Shown here in pieces: positions 16,810 to 25,762 of a stretch of 61,445 nt of DNA; the stretch's first letter is position 1; each line of letters opens with the position of its first letter. The DNA comes from Nostoc sp. UCD121 (GTDB lineage Bacteria > Cyanobacteriota > Cyanobacteriia > Cyanobacteriales > Nostocaceae). Position numbers and translations under genes: made by a program. The notes beneath the pieces are model-generated. The model had not been told where the DNA came from. It ran no database searches and was given only the letters and a program-made list of their open reading frames with translations. Location of the stretch: positions 1-61,445 of the forward strand of contig NZ_JACKZS010000021.1 in NCBI RefSeq assembly GCF_014222285.1. Direction: 5' to 3'.

Positions 16810-18357
16810 ATGTCTTTAACCGAAGAAATTCTTTCCCAATTACCAGGTGATGTTTTAGGAGGGTTGCGTCAAGGCGATCGCATCCTCACATCTCTGCGCG
16901 AAAACTCCGCACCTGTGCCAACCTTAGTTAAAGAAAGTCAACAGCCTTTGGGCGTTGTCGATTTCGATGTGCTGATCTGCGGCGGCACTTTAGGCATTTT
17001 AATTGGTTGCGCCTTGGCGGTGAAGGGACTGCGGGTAGCGTTGATGGAACGGGGTATTTTACGGGGGAGAGAGCAAGAGTGGAATATCTCCCGGAAAGAA
17101 TTAGATGTGTTTGTGGAATTAAACTTGCTGACTGAGGATGAATTAGAAACTGCGATCGCAACTAAATATAACCCAGCGCGAGTTAGTTTTGATGGCGGTA
17201 CAGAAGTTTGGGTAGAAGATGTCTTGAATATCGGCGTAGATCCAGTTTATCTCCTGGCTACATTGAAAACCCGATTTCTCGCAGTAGGCGGAAAGTTGTT
17301 AGAAAATACACCCTTTACTGAAGCGATCGTTCATCCAGATGGGGTGATGGTAAATAAGCAATTCAAAACTCGGTTATTAATCGACGCAATGGGACATCTT
17401 TCACCCATCAGCCAACAAGCACGCCAAGGCAAAAAACCAGACGCGCTGTGTTTAGTTGTCGGAAGTTGTGCCCAAGGTTTTCCGGAAAATAACTCAGGCG
17501 ACTTGTTGTTATCATTTACACCTTTGCAAAATCAATGTCAGTACTTCTGGGAAGCTTTCCCAGCCAGGGATGGCAGAACCACTTACTTGTTTACTTACAT
17601 GGATGCACATCCCCAACGTTTGAGTTTAGAAGGTCTATTTGAAGAATATCTGCGTCTCTTACCAGAATATCAGGGAGTGGAATTGAGCAAACTGAAATTT
17701 CAGCGATCGCTATTTGGCTTCTTTCCCACTTATCGGCAAAGTCCTCTCAAAACTCCTTGGAATCGCATTTTACCAGTCGGAGATAGCAGTGGTAGTCAGT
17801 CTCCCTTGAGTTTTGGTGGTTTTGGGGCAATGGTGCGTCACCTGAAGCGTTTAACTTATGGCATTTACGAAGCGCTAGAAACAGAACAATTATCTGTAAA
17901 AGCTTTAGCACTCCTGCAACCATATCAGCCAAGTCTGACTGTTACCTGGTTGTTTCAAAAAGCGATGAGTGTTGGTATAAATCAGAAAATTGCCCCAGAT
18001 CAAATTAACCAACTCCTGTCGGCAGTATTTCAAGAAATGCAACAGTTGGGTACACCAGTGTTAAAACCATTTTTACAGGATATAGTGCAGTTCTCGGCAC
18101 TAACCCAAACACTGTTAAAAACTGGTTTATCTCATCCGGGAATAGTTGCCAAAATCATTCCGCAAGTAGGTTTAGGAAGTTTATTAGATTGGACGTTACA
18201 TTATGGCAATTTAAGTGTATATACTGCCTTGTTTTGGTTGAGTCCAATGTTAGAAACATGGATTAAGAATCAACCAAATGAACAACAATATTATTGGCAT
18301 CGTTTGGTTGATGCCTGGAAGTATGGTTCTGGCGGTGATTACTCAGATGAAACTTAG
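16810..18357 (+). CDS. cruP: FAD-dependent oxidoreductase, CruP-type (lycopene cyclase paralogue)
   Basis: 515 residues from the ATG at 16810 (MSLTEEILSQLPGDV). The frame extends upstream to 16696, but that part overlaps the preceding small gene and looks non-coding. The dinucleotide-binding motif FDVLICGGTLGILIGCALA lies near residue 55, followed by RGREQEWNISRKELD, a signature I associate with CruP and CruA. The C-terminal flavin motif is ILPVGDSSGSQSPLSFGGFG. CruA is a lycopene cyclase; CruP is its paralogue in cyanobacteria and plants, tied to carotenoid epoxide metabolism and oxidative stress rather than proven cyclisation. Length and the GGTLGI motif favour CruP, but I cannot exclude CruA. 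It is probably membrane-associated. It lies 23 bases upstream of two membrane-protein genes. Confidence 0.75.
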   Translation: MSLTEEILSQLPGDVLGGLRQGDRILTSLRENSAPVPTLVKESQQPLGVVDFDVLICGGTLGILIGCALAVKGLRVALMERGILRGREQEWNISRKELDVFVELNLLTEDELETAIATKYNPARVSFDGGTEVWVEDVLNIGVDPVYLLATLKTRFLAVGGKLLENTPFTEAIVHPDGVMVNKQFKTRLLIDAMGHLSPISQQARQGKKPDALCLVVGSCAQGFPENNSGDLLLSFTPLQNQCQYFWEAFPARDGRTTYLFTYMDAHPQRLSLEGLFEEYLRLLPEYQGVELSKLKFQRSLFGFFPTYRQSPLKTPWNRILPVGDSSGSQSPLSFGGFGAMVRHLKRLTYGIYEALETEQLSVKALALLQPYQPSLTVTWLFQKAMSVGINQKIAPDQINQLLSAVFQEMQQLGTPVLKPFLQDIVQFSALTQTLLKTGLSHPGIVAKIIPQVGLGSLLDWTLHYGNLSVYTALFWLSPMLETWIKNQPNEQQYYWHRLVDAWKYGSGGDYSDET

Positions 18358-18380
18358 AATTTTAGCTGTGTGAGGATAAC

Positions 18381-19085
18381 ATGATTGAACGGAAATCATT
18401 AGGAATCAAATACTTTGCAGTCCTGATTGGATTCCTGCGCGATCGCCCAGGTTTTCTGGAGGAAATTCGCCAAGGTACGAGATTACCAACTAAAATCATT
18501 TCGCTGCTGGTTTGCAGTTCCTTATTTCTCGCCGCGTATGGTGGAATCATTGGTGCATACCATAGCTGGATGCAAGCTTTGTCTTCCGCCATTAAACTCC
18601 CAGCACTTTATTTAATCACACTTTTGATTTGTATCCCGACGTTGTTTTTTGCTAATATTATTTTTGGTTCCAAGCGGACTTTTGCACAGCATTTAGCATT
18701 AGTATTGACTGCGGTTTCAGTCACAAGCGTACTTTTATTTAGCTTTGCACCCATCACTCTGTTTTTCTTGATTACCACGAATAATTACCAATTTTTAATT
18801 CTGTTAAATGTATTCATCTTTGCATTAACTGGATTTATTGGTGTTTCGTCTTTATATCAGGCGACGAGTTTAGTTTTAGAACAAGATGACGAAAGTACCA
18901 AGACACGCCAAAAGATTTTACAATTTTGGCTATTTCTTTACGCTTTCGTAGGCAGTCAGTTAGGATGGACTCTCAGACCATTTTTTGGCACACCTGGTTC
19001 TACCTTTGAACTATTCCGCGAAAGAGAAGGTAATTTCTATTTAAGTGTCATTAAATCTCTTAGCTATCTTTTTGGATTCCGTTAA
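18381..19085 (+). CDS. Multi-spanning membrane protein, first of a tandem pair
   Basis: 234 residues with a cytoplasmic N-terminal patch (FLRDRPGFLEEIRQGTRLPTK) and about five to six membrane spans. The C-terminal signature is GWTLRPFFGTPGSTFELF, then GNFYLSVI. Similar cyanobacterial proteins are often labelled actin-binding WH2-domain proteins in databases, a name I would not take as functional evidence. It follows the CruP-like gene by 23 bases and precedes its paralogue by 42, so the three may form an operon. The ATG at 18381 follows a tgtgagga RBS-like stretch. Confidence 0.82.
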   Translation: MIERKSLGIKYFAVLIGFLRDRPGFLEEIRQGTRLPTKIISLLVCSSLFLAAYGGIIGAYHSWMQALSSAIKLPALYLITLLICIPTLFFANIIFGSKRTFAQHLALVLTAVSVTSVLLFSFAPITLFFLITTNNYQFLILLNVFIFALTGFIGVSSLYQATSLVLEQDDESTKTRQKILQFWLFLYAFVGSQLGWTLRPFFGTPGSTFELFREREGNFYLSVIKSLSYLFGFR

Positions 19086-19127
19086 CTAGTCATTAGTAAT
19101 TTCACAAAATATACAAACTATAAAATT

Positions 19128-19835
19128 ATGCTGAAAAAGCAGAATCGCGGAATTCAACAATTTGGTGTATTGGTTAATTTACTGCGCGATCGCCAGTCTT
19201 TTTTAGAAGAAATTCGCCAGGGAGTCAGGTTACAAAATAAAATCAGTTCTCTATTCGTAACTAGTTCTATATTCTTTGCTCTTTATGGAGCAATTATCGG
19301 TGCATCCCACAGTTGGGCACAGGCATTATCTGGTGCGATTAAACTTCCGGTATTTTATTTAATCACACTGATTATTTGTTTCCCGACTTTGTTCTTTTTT
19401 AATGTTTTGTTTGGTTCTCGGAGCAGTGTTTTACAGCATTTTGTTGTATTACTCACTTCTGTATCAGTGATTAGTGTGCTTTTATTTAGCTTGGCACCAG
19501 TTACACTATTTTTTCTCATTACTACACCAGATTCCTATCAATTTTTCAAACTATTGAATGTGCTAATTTTTGGTATTACAGGCATCTTTGGTGTGAAATT
19601 TTTATATGAAGGGATGCAATTACTCTCTCAACAAGATGAAGTCGGTAAAAAAACCCGCACCACTATTTTAAGATCCTGGTTATTGCTTTATGCCTTTGTT
19701 GGTATGCAGTTAGGATGGTTTCTCAGACCCTTTTTTGGTGCGCCTGATTCTAAATTTGAATTGTTTCGCGCAGTAAAAGGCAACTTTTATTTGGATATTG
19801 TTACGGCGATTTCCGAAATTTTAGGTTTGCGTTAA
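19128..19835 (+). CDS. Multi-spanning membrane protein, second of a tandem pair
   Basis: 235 residues, aligning along the full length with the preceding protein: FLEEIRQGVRLQNKISSLF, IIGASHSWAQALSGAIKLPV, YLITLIICFPTLFF, and GWFLRPFFGAPDSKFELF, then GNFYLDIV. The conserved loop S-W-x-Q-A-L-S-x-A-I-K-L-P and the C-terminal R-P-F-F-G motif are the best family markers. The duplication has diverged clearly in both DNA and protein, so it is not recent. Function unknown. Confidence 0.82.
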   Translation: MLKKQNRGIQQFGVLVNLLRDRQSFLEEIRQGVRLQNKISSLFVTSSIFFALYGAIIGASHSWAQALSGAIKLPVFYLITLIICFPTLFFFNVLFGSRSSVLQHFVVLLTSVSVISVLLFSLAPVTLFFLITTPDSYQFFKLLNVLIFGITGIFGVKFLYEGMQLLSQQDEVGKKTRTTILRSWLLLYAFVGMQLGWFLRPFFGAPDSKFELFRAVKGNFYLDIVTAISEILGLR

Positions 19836-20141
19836 CATATCGTGAAAATCCCCTGCTTAAATTCACACAACCTCTGAAGCGTCGATTGCACTAAGCTTCA
19901 ACACTCACCGCAGTCAAGGTTTAATTGGGCCTATCCGCAGCAATCCACCCATCATGTCAGCAGACAAGCCAAAAAAGCCGCATTTCAGAAGATGTTTACA
20001 AAATAAGTTCTCAGATATTTTATAGATAATTTCCATGAAATACATTTAAGTATATGTCAAGTAGTTCCGTGTTTGTACGCTATCAGATATTTACGGATGC
20101 TCTTAAAATCAACCTAAATTTATTTCCGTAAGGAGTCAAAT
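19836..20141. other. Intergenic region upstream of pentapeptide gene
   Basis: 306 bases without an ORF, hairpin terminator or recognisable repeat. The 3' end carries taaggagt just before the ATG at 20142, a good ribosome-binding site. The promoter of the pentapeptide gene is probably here, but no clear -10/-35 stands out. Confidence 0.4.
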
Positions 20142-21383
20142 ATGAAGACTTATAACATGTCTTTCATAAAGACAAATGGACTCACGATTTTGCTGGTATT
20201 TATCTCAGTTATATTTATTTTTTCTTTAACTCTAATCTTTTCCTTATTTGAAAATATTCAAGGAGTTTCAAACCAAGAAAAAATAGAATATATCACTCAA
20301 GCATTAACAACTATTGCGATCATTATTGGAGGATTAGCATTAATAATTAATGCTTACTATACATCTAGACTCTCTTTGGATGAGAATCAGAGCCTGTTAA
20401 TGCAGATCCTTGCTGGGACACTAGCTTGGGATAACAATATAGTAACTGGTATTAATTACAAGCAACCAACTCCCCAAGAAATTGTTCCCGAACGCTTTTC
20501 TAAAGCAATTGAACAACTAGGAAATGAAAAAATTGAAACGCGGTTTGCCGCAATTTATGCTTTAGAACGAATTGCCAAAGATTCTCCCAAAGACCATTGG
20601 ACAATTATGGAAATTCTCGCTGCTTTTATCCGCGAGAATGCTCCGGTAAATCAAAAATATGAGGATGAGTTACAGGTATCATCAAAACTTCCTACGGATA
20701 TTCAAACAGCGATAACTGTCATTGGGCGACGCGATTCACATAAAGATCCGGTAAATCAAAAACTAGATTTACGCAATACAGACCTCAGTAATGCAGACTT
20801 AACGGCAGCTAATCTCTCTAGGGCAATTTTCGTAGGGGCTAACTTACAATGGGTAAATTTTACACAAGCAAACCTCTCGGAGGCAGACCTATCAGTAACC
20901 AATCTTTGTGGGTCAGTCTTCTATGAAGCCAATCTCTCGAAGGCAACCCTTCCAGAAGCCAATTTGCAAGGCGTAATTCTCAGAAAGGCAAACCTCTCGA
21001 AGGCAATCTTTTATGATGCCAACTTGGAAGGGGCAATTCTTTGTGATGCTAATTTGGTAGGAGCAATTCTTTGTGATGCCAACTTGGAAGGAGCAATTCT
21101 TTGTGATGCTAACCTCTTTGAAGCCAACTTCGAGGGTAGCAACCTCCAAGATGCAAACCTGATTGGCAGTAACCTGCAAAACGCAAAACTTGCTGGGGCC
21201 AACTTAGAAGGCGTGTTACTCAGTACAGCTAATCTGCAAGATGCCAACCTCCAAGAAACTAATCTCTTTAGGGCAAACTTGAGCGGATGTGAGAACCTGG
21301 AATTACAGCAGATTGAAGAGGCATTTGGCGATCGCACAACAATCCTACCGGAAAATCTGAACATACCCCAACATTGGCATTAA
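20142..21383 (+). CDS. Membrane-anchored pentapeptide-repeat protein
   Basis: 413 residues. Two membrane spans lie at about 14-34 and 55-75 (TTIAIIIGGLALIINAY). A linker follows with the motif RFSKAIEQLGNEKIETRFAAIYALERIAKDSP, widespread in cyanobacterial pentapeptide proteins. From about 205 to 385 there are A(D/N)LxX repeats (LRNTDLSNADLTAANLSRA). These should form a right-handed quadrilateral beta-helix. The RBS taaggagt upstream of ATG 20142 is strong. The repeats are unusually regular at DNA level (see 21002-21121). Function unknown; such proteins may be scaffolds. Confidence 0.88.
   Translation: MKTYNMSFIKTNGLTILLVFISVIFIFSLTLIFSLFENIQGVSNQEKIEYITQALTTIAIIIGGLALIINAYYTSRLSLDENQSLLMQILAGTLAWDNNIVTGINYKQPTPQEIVPERFSKAIEQLGNEKIETRFAAIYALERIAKDSPKDHWTIMEILAAFIRENAPVNQKYEDELQVSSKLPTDIQTAITVIGRRDSHKDPVNQKLDLRNTDLSNADLTAANLSRAIFVGANLQWVNFTQANLSEADLSVTNLCGSVFYEANLSKATLPEANLQGVILRKANLSKAIFYDANLEGAILCDANLVGAILCDANLEGAILCDANLFEANFEGSNLQDANLIGSNLQNAKLAGANLEGVLLSTANLQDANLQETNLFRANLSGCENLELQQIEEAFGDRTTILPENLNIPQHWH
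21002..21121 (+). repeat. Four tandem 30-bp units inside the pentapeptide gene
   Basis: Units of 30 bases start at 21002, 21032, 21062 and 21092. Each contains gcaatt/cttt.tgatgc.aa, giving the ten-residue period G/A-AILCDANL. Near-identity at synonymous positions points to recent unit amplification by slippage or recombination. Confidence 0.8.
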
Positions 21384-21461
21384 CAAAAAGCCCCGATGAA
21401 CCGAATTCGCAGTTACAGAAACAAAGTCCGCCTCAGCTGACTAGAGAAACTTAAGGTTTTT

Positions 21462-21488
21462 AACCCGCCTACGCGGGTTTTGTTTGTA
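21462..21488 (+). terminator. Intrinsic terminator after the pentapeptide gene
   Basis: aacccgc (21462-21468) and gcgggtt (21473-21479) form a perfect 7-base stem with a 4-base loop, followed by tttgtttgt. It is 79 bases after the stop codon, in the right orientation for the rightward gene. Confidence 0.75.
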
Positions 21489-21592
21489 TAGACCCAATTT
21501 CCAACCGCTATTTTATTAGTATCCAAAACTAAAAAGTTGCCAAAAACCTGATATCCTCTATCAGCGAGGACATCGAATATAAAGCGACGATT

Positions 21593-21964
21593 ATGGATAT
21601 CATTGAAATTCTCAAAGAAGACTATCAAAGATTCCCAGTCAATCAAACTTACAGCATTTACGCTCCAGACGTTTATTTTCAAGACCCACTGAATAAATTT
21701 CGTGGTGTGAAACGTTATCAAAAAATGATTAATTTTATCCAAACTTGGTTTTTAGATCCCAAGATGGACTTACATAATATTCAACGTTTAGGAGACACAA
21801 TCAAAACTGAGTGGACACTCAGTTGGAATACTCCTCTCCCCTGGAAGCCACGGATTTCTATTCCTGGTTGGAGTGAATTAGGTCTTAACTCTGATGGTTT
21901 GATTGTCTCCCATATCGATTATTGGAATTGTTCACCCCTAGATGTGGTAAAGCAGCATTTCTAG
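21593..21964 (+). CDS. DUF2358-like protein (NTF2-like fold)
   Basis: 123 residues, a full-length small soluble protein. It begins MDIIEILKEDYQRFPVNQTY and has the sequence YAPDVYFQDPLNKFRGVKRYQ, followed by tryptophan-rich strands (WTLSWNTPLPWKPRISIPG) and HIDYWNCSPLDVV near the end. This is the pattern of the DUF2358 family shared by cyanobacteria and plastids, expected to adopt an NTF2/SnoaL-like cone. No catalytic role is known. It stands alone after the pentapeptide gene's terminator. Confidence 0.82.
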   Translation: MDIIEILKEDYQRFPVNQTYSIYAPDVYFQDPLNKFRGVKRYQKMINFIQTWFLDPKMDLHNIQRLGDTIKTEWTLSWNTPLPWKPRISIPGWSELGLNSDGLIVSHIDYWNCSPLDVVKQHF

Positions 21965-23065
21965 CACTTCTGGGTTGAGTCCAATATATACCTAACCTCC
22001 AGCCCAAAATACCATATTTCTCCTTGTCAACTTAGGTGTACACACAATTTTTGTAGAGTTGTGCCCCAGTTTTTAGAAGCCTACAGTGTATACACAAGTC
22101 CTAAAAAACTAGCTTGATGAAGTTTTACTTTTTTACTCGTTCTCATACTGAGTATGGGAATACATTCATCTGGACTGCTGAATTAATCTATCACTGAAGG
22201 CAGAGCCTCTAATCAGCTATTCCTGTACTCTGTATCGATAAAATAAGACGAAATCGAGCCATTATGATGAATATCAGAATATTCATCACTAAGAAACAAT
22301 TGCCCAAAAAACTAGATTCAATATCTGAATTAAGAGAAATTACTCAGATTAATGTATTAGTTTTATGAGAAATAAAATTATTCACGAATTTTACTGAACC
22401 AGAAAACAGCTTGATTAAGCCAAACTAACTTTAGAACCCTATTTAAGGAATATATCTATGTCTCTTCCAAAAACGGACATCACATATTCTATAAACAGCT
22501 GAATTAAGATCGGCTGGGCTGAAAGTAATGGATTCAAATATGAATTCAAGCTTCTAATAGGAGAGATAAAAAAGGAACAAATATTATTTGTTCTCTAAAA
22601 GCACTTTTCGCAATTTATCAAACAGAATTCAAAAGTGAAGAATCCGAATTGAGAATTAATTCTGGCTTAAAAATTGAATACCGCAGTCGTAGCAAGTCTG
22701 CATCTTCTTAATCAATGAAGTCTTTGTACCCTCACCACATCTATGATTTGGTGGTGACATAAGGTGCAAGTCTAGTCTAGGTTTGCGAACAAGATACCCA
22801 TACAGAATTTCTTAGAGAGTATCTAGATTCTGAATTGATCATCAATCTATTCAATGATGCTCTTTGGATAAGAAAACTTTATATACAGTTAATACCATGC
22901 AATGTCATGCATATTCTGTTAGGCACTTTGTAGTTTAGCCTTATTTCTCGTAATGCTGAAAATGTTGCTATCTGCGAATTTCAACAATTTTACTTGTCTA
23001 AACTCTCATTAGAGTTTATAGTGATACGGTGTTTTTCCCTTACAATTTCTCGGCAGATTTTTATC
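21965..23065. other. 1.1-kb gap with possible decayed coding pieces
   Basis: No intact gene is visible. At 22264 two ATGs open a 34-codon frame (MMNIRIFITKKQLPKKLDS) that stops at TGA and then continues open for ~19 codons. At 22458 a second frame (MSLPKTDITYSINS) hits TGA and continues open for ~30 codons (IKIGWAESNGFKYEF). Such interrupted frames suggest an old, degraded gene, but the evidence is thin. The secreted-protein gene's promoter should lie in the last 200 bases. Confidence 0.3.
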
Positions 23066-23818
23066 ATGATTTATTCTCAAAAATTTCAGAAGTGTTTGGC
23101 CAGTTTCTCTTTATCTGTCGTCTTAGTAACTGATTTAGTAATCGCCCAAAAAGTCCCTCCAGCTTCTGCCGAAATAGTAAATTCATCTATTGGGAATGCT
23201 GTGACATTTAGTTGCAATGATAGTGAAGCGACAATAAAATCTAAGAATGGGGCCAGAGTAGTTAGTGGAAGTTCAGCCATTTACATTGGTTATCAGCAAG
23301 TCTCATCTAATAACAAAAACCCCATAACTATCCGTTTTAATAATGGTATTAAAACATGGTGTAGGACTGATTACGAAACAACAAATGACGACGGTACAGG
23401 CTACGGATTGTATTGGAGTGGGGGGAGTGTTTTATATGGCGTTTACTCTTCCACTGGCAGTCAGATCGGTAATGATTTTCGCCGCTTTGCAACAGGGCGC
23501 TGGTTGCCTAGCTATGGTAGTGGAGGCGGGCCAAAAGTCGCAGTTATAGCCCGGATTAATCCAGCCAATGGCGAGGTTTACTATGCTACATTTTTATCTG
23601 CTAAAAAGGCAGATAATGGAAATACAAACTCTTTAGTTGTCAGAAGCCTATCATGGAATGGTACAAATTTAACTGTAGAAGCAAAGTCATGGTGGGTTCC
23701 CCGCCGCACTAATACCAACTCCATGACTTGCTCTGGTGCATCACCTTATATATACACAGCAGTATTCACTGGCGATTTAACAAAGGTTAACTCTGCTTCT
23801 GCTGCTACCTGTAGTTAA
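23066..23818 (+). CDS. Secreted protein of unknown function
   Basis: 250 residues from the ATG at 23066. The frame extends to a TTG at 22994, but only the ATG places the signal peptide correctly (MIYSQKFQKCLASFSLSVVL, cleavage probably after SAE). The mature part is rich in Ser, Gly, Asn and Thr, with four cysteines that could form two disulfides (FSCND, TWCRT, MTCSG, ATCS). Patterns such as GTGYGLYWSGGSVLYGVYSS and LSWNGTNLTVEAKSWW suggest an all-beta extracellular protein. I do not recognise a family. Confidence 0.7.
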   Translation: MIYSQKFQKCLASFSLSVVLVTDLVIAQKVPPASAEIVNSSIGNAVTFSCNDSEATIKSKNGARVVSGSSAIYIGYQQVSSNNKNPITIRFNNGIKTWCRTDYETTNDDGTGYGLYWSGGSVLYGVYSSTGSQIGNDFRRFATGRWLPSYGSGGGPKVAVIARINPANGEVYYATFLSAKKADNGNTNSLVVRSLSWNGTNLTVEAKSWWVPRRTNTNSMTCSGASPYIYTAVFTGDLTKVNSASAATCS

Positions 23819-23847
23819 GGTATAAGGATTCAGCTATCAAATTTAGT

Positions 23848-23932
23848 ACTTACGCAAAACGACGGGCGGTAGGGGCAATTCATGAATTGCCCCTACCAGA
23901 AAATCAAGGTTTGGGCTATTTTTTGCGTAAGT
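23848..23932. repeat. Palindromic repeat, acttacgcaaa family (best copy)
   Basis: Terminal inverted repeats acttacgcaaaa (23848-23859) and ttttgcgtaagt (23921-23932) are perfect over 12 bases. At 23869-23896 lies a perfect 28-base palindrome with arms gtaggggcaattca / tgaattgcccctac. Non-coding, 85 bases. Related copies lie near 10337, 12914 and 58588, so it is a dispersed MITE-like or REP-like family. It separates the secreted-protein gene from the convergent rca. Confidence 0.85.
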
Positions 23933-24009
23933 CCCGAAATTGAGGAAGCATATTTTTCCAATTATTTCAGAATTGACAAAAGCGATCGCTCTTTCTCAAT
24001 TATCTATTC

Positions 24010-25284
24010 CTAATTTTTCCCATGCGGACGATGAATAATTGTCTCCAAAACCCGCCGTTTGGCTTTCGGATCAATACCTACTAAGCGGATATACTCACCG
24101 CTATATTCTGCCAAAGTTGCCTCTAAGTTTGAGATTGCATCAGACTCGGCATCAATGTGGCTATGAACACAACTTTGCCAAGAACCTGTGCGGAAACGGC
24201 GCTCATCTACGTGTTCAATGCTGATTTTGTAACCTTGAGATAATAATTGCCGAATCTGTTCTTGTGTCTCTAGGGTTAAATGTGGGCTTGATACTTCCTG
24301 TTTCTGGAATCCATTAGTTTTTCCTTCTTGAGTTGCACCATTGCTTGACGGCTGATTAATTGGTGTTACAGCAGCAGGTTGTACAGATTGAGAATTTCTA
24401 CCTCGATTGAGTCGGTTGTAATCATCAACCAAATGGGAATTTTCCACCCGTTTTTGTTCACCAACGAGGAAGTTGCCAGACTCGATTAGGTGAGACAGTC
24501 TGAAATCTGGCTTTTTAAATTCTGGTGGCCCTTCAGTGCTGTTAACCACATTCAAGGATACTTTCTCAAAACCTACTTTATGGATGTAATTGCGGATTTG
24601 TTCGTCATAAATGCGCGATCGCAAAGCACTAAAAAAGTCAATAGACTGATTGACAAATGTATCAACTAGCTGTTCAACTTCCTTCTGTGACAATCCATCC
24701 GCTTCAAAAATCCCCTTGACAATTCCCACTTTGTCGTCTCTATCTGGTTCCCAGTAAAATTTCTCCATTCGTCCATCCCGAATTAACGGTGCATAGAGGG
24801 TAGAGAAATCATTACCTGTGACAATAATCGGTACACGGTGTAAAGGTGTGGAATCATAGCTTCCAGGCAACTGCACATCTGTGGGATTATCAGCAATATT
24901 CATCAGTGTGGCATTCACCAACTGCGTATTTACAGTATATTGAGTGCCTTCATCAAAGCGTCCAGCCCCCGCATCTAAATCGTTAATCATCAGTACACAC
25001 ATTTTGCCGCGTACTTTGATCAGTTCTGCTGTTTCCCGATAGCGTAGCCGAATCAACCGCGCCGGATCTCCTGCATCTGGACTTTCCAATTCGCCGCCAG
25101 ATATGTTAGTCACTTCGATACCCATTTTCTCGAAGACTAATTGACATTGAAATGTTTTGCCTTCACCTTTGCGTCCGTGAATACCCAAAATCACCGGGAC
25201 ACGCACGCCAGGAAGCTTTAGAAAGTTTTTGGTAATGTGGACAGCCAATTTGTCCAGAAACCGAGGAGCGATGTAGTAACCCAT
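24010..25284 (-). CDS. rca: RuBisCO activase with RbcS-like C-terminal domain
   Basis: 424 residues from the ATG at 25284 (MGYYIAPRFLDKLAVH); a GTG at 25305 would add seven residues. The AAA+ core has Walker A GRKGEGKT, Walker B-like VLMINDLDAGAG and sensor region VPIIVTGNDFSTLYAPLIRDGR. After a linker rich in Gln/Asn, the last ~90 residues (EQIRQLLSQGYKISIEHVDE ... YIRLVGIDPKAKRRVLETI) resemble the RuBisCO small subunit. This is the SSU-like domain that docks activase to RuBisCO or recruits it to carboxysome condensates in cyanobacteria. The protein strips inhibitory sugar phosphates from RuBisCO at the cost of ATP. It lies downstream of rbcLXS on the same strand, with four genes and a MITE in between, so it is probably transcribed separately. 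Confidence 0.93.
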   Translation of the reverse strand: MGYYIAPRFLDKLAVHITKNFLKLPGVRVPVILGIHGRKGEGKTFQCQLVFEKMGIEVTNISGGELESPDAGDPARLIRLRYRETAELIKVRGKMCVLMINDLDAGAGRFDEGTQYTVNTQLVNATLMNIADNPTDVQLPGSYDSTPLHRVPIIVTGNDFSTLYAPLIRDGRMEKFYWEPDRDDKVGIVKGIFEADGLSQKEVEQLVDTFVNQSIDFFSALRSRIYDEQIRNYIHKVGFEKVSLNVVNSTEGPPEFKKPDFRLSHLIESGNFLVGEQKRVENSHLVDDYNRLNRGRNSQSVQPAAVTPINQPSSNGATQEGKTNGFQKQEVSSPHLTLETQEQIRQLLSQGYKISIEHVDERRFRTGSWQSCVHSHIDAESDAISNLEATLAEYSGEYIRLVGIDPKAKRRVLETIIHRPHGKN

Positions 25285-25375
25285 AAAATTATTTTTGCCT
25301 AGCACTGCCTAAAGTAATGTTAAGTTTTTTTAGTGATGACTGTTTATTTATCTTTTGGTAGAAAAGCAACGCTAT

Positions 25376-25762
25376 TTACCATACACGTCTTATTGGATAT
25401 AGATCAAAAATTTTATCGGCACTCAGTAAGGGTATATTTTCCACTATCGATTGTGCAATTAAAATTCGGTCGAATGGGTCACGATGATGTAAAGATAGTG
25501 TAGCAACAACAGTAACGTGGCTAATTTTGATATCGATTAACCTAAAATCGTTCAGATTGAGTTGCTGTGTGATAAATATCTCAAATGGCTGATTGAAACT
25601 AAGCTTTCCTAAATTCTGCTTAATAGCTATTTCCCATAGACTAGCGACACTTAGCAAAATCTCATTATTCTCATCATTGATTAATTCTAGTACTTGATTA
25701 CTAAGTCTTGAATTGTCAGTCACATACCAAATAAAAGTATGTGTATCCAACAGTAATATCAT
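25376..25762 (-). CDS. vapC: PIN-domain toxin (VapC-like)
   Basis: 128 residues of a complete PIN domain. The acidic nuclease residues are visible: Asp6 in MILLLDTHTFIWY, Glu44 in SLWEIAIK, and Asp95 and Asp98 in HHRDPFDRILIAQS. VapC toxins cleave RNA, often initiator tRNA or the rRNA loop, when freed from their antitoxin. The start overlaps the antitoxin stop by four bases (atga), a typical coupled arrangement. It is part of an accessory block between rbcS and rca. Confidence 0.9.
   Translation of the reverse strand: MILLLDTHTFIWYVTDNSRLSNQVLELINDENNEILLSVASLWEIAIKQNLGKLSFNQPFEIFITQQLNLNDFRLIDIKISHVTVVATLSLHHRDPFDRILIAQSIVENIPLLSADKIFDLYPIRRVW

Noticed and set aside
21011..21364. 117-codon leftward ORF with regular RLAS repeats
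   Set aside because: Antisense reflection of the pentapeptide repeats; the periodicity comes from the sense gene.
22264..22609. Small ORFs in the gap before the secreted-protein gene
   Set aside because: Both frames are cut by TGA within 14-34 codons and lack an RBS; at best these are decayed remains, so they are mentioned only in the gap description.
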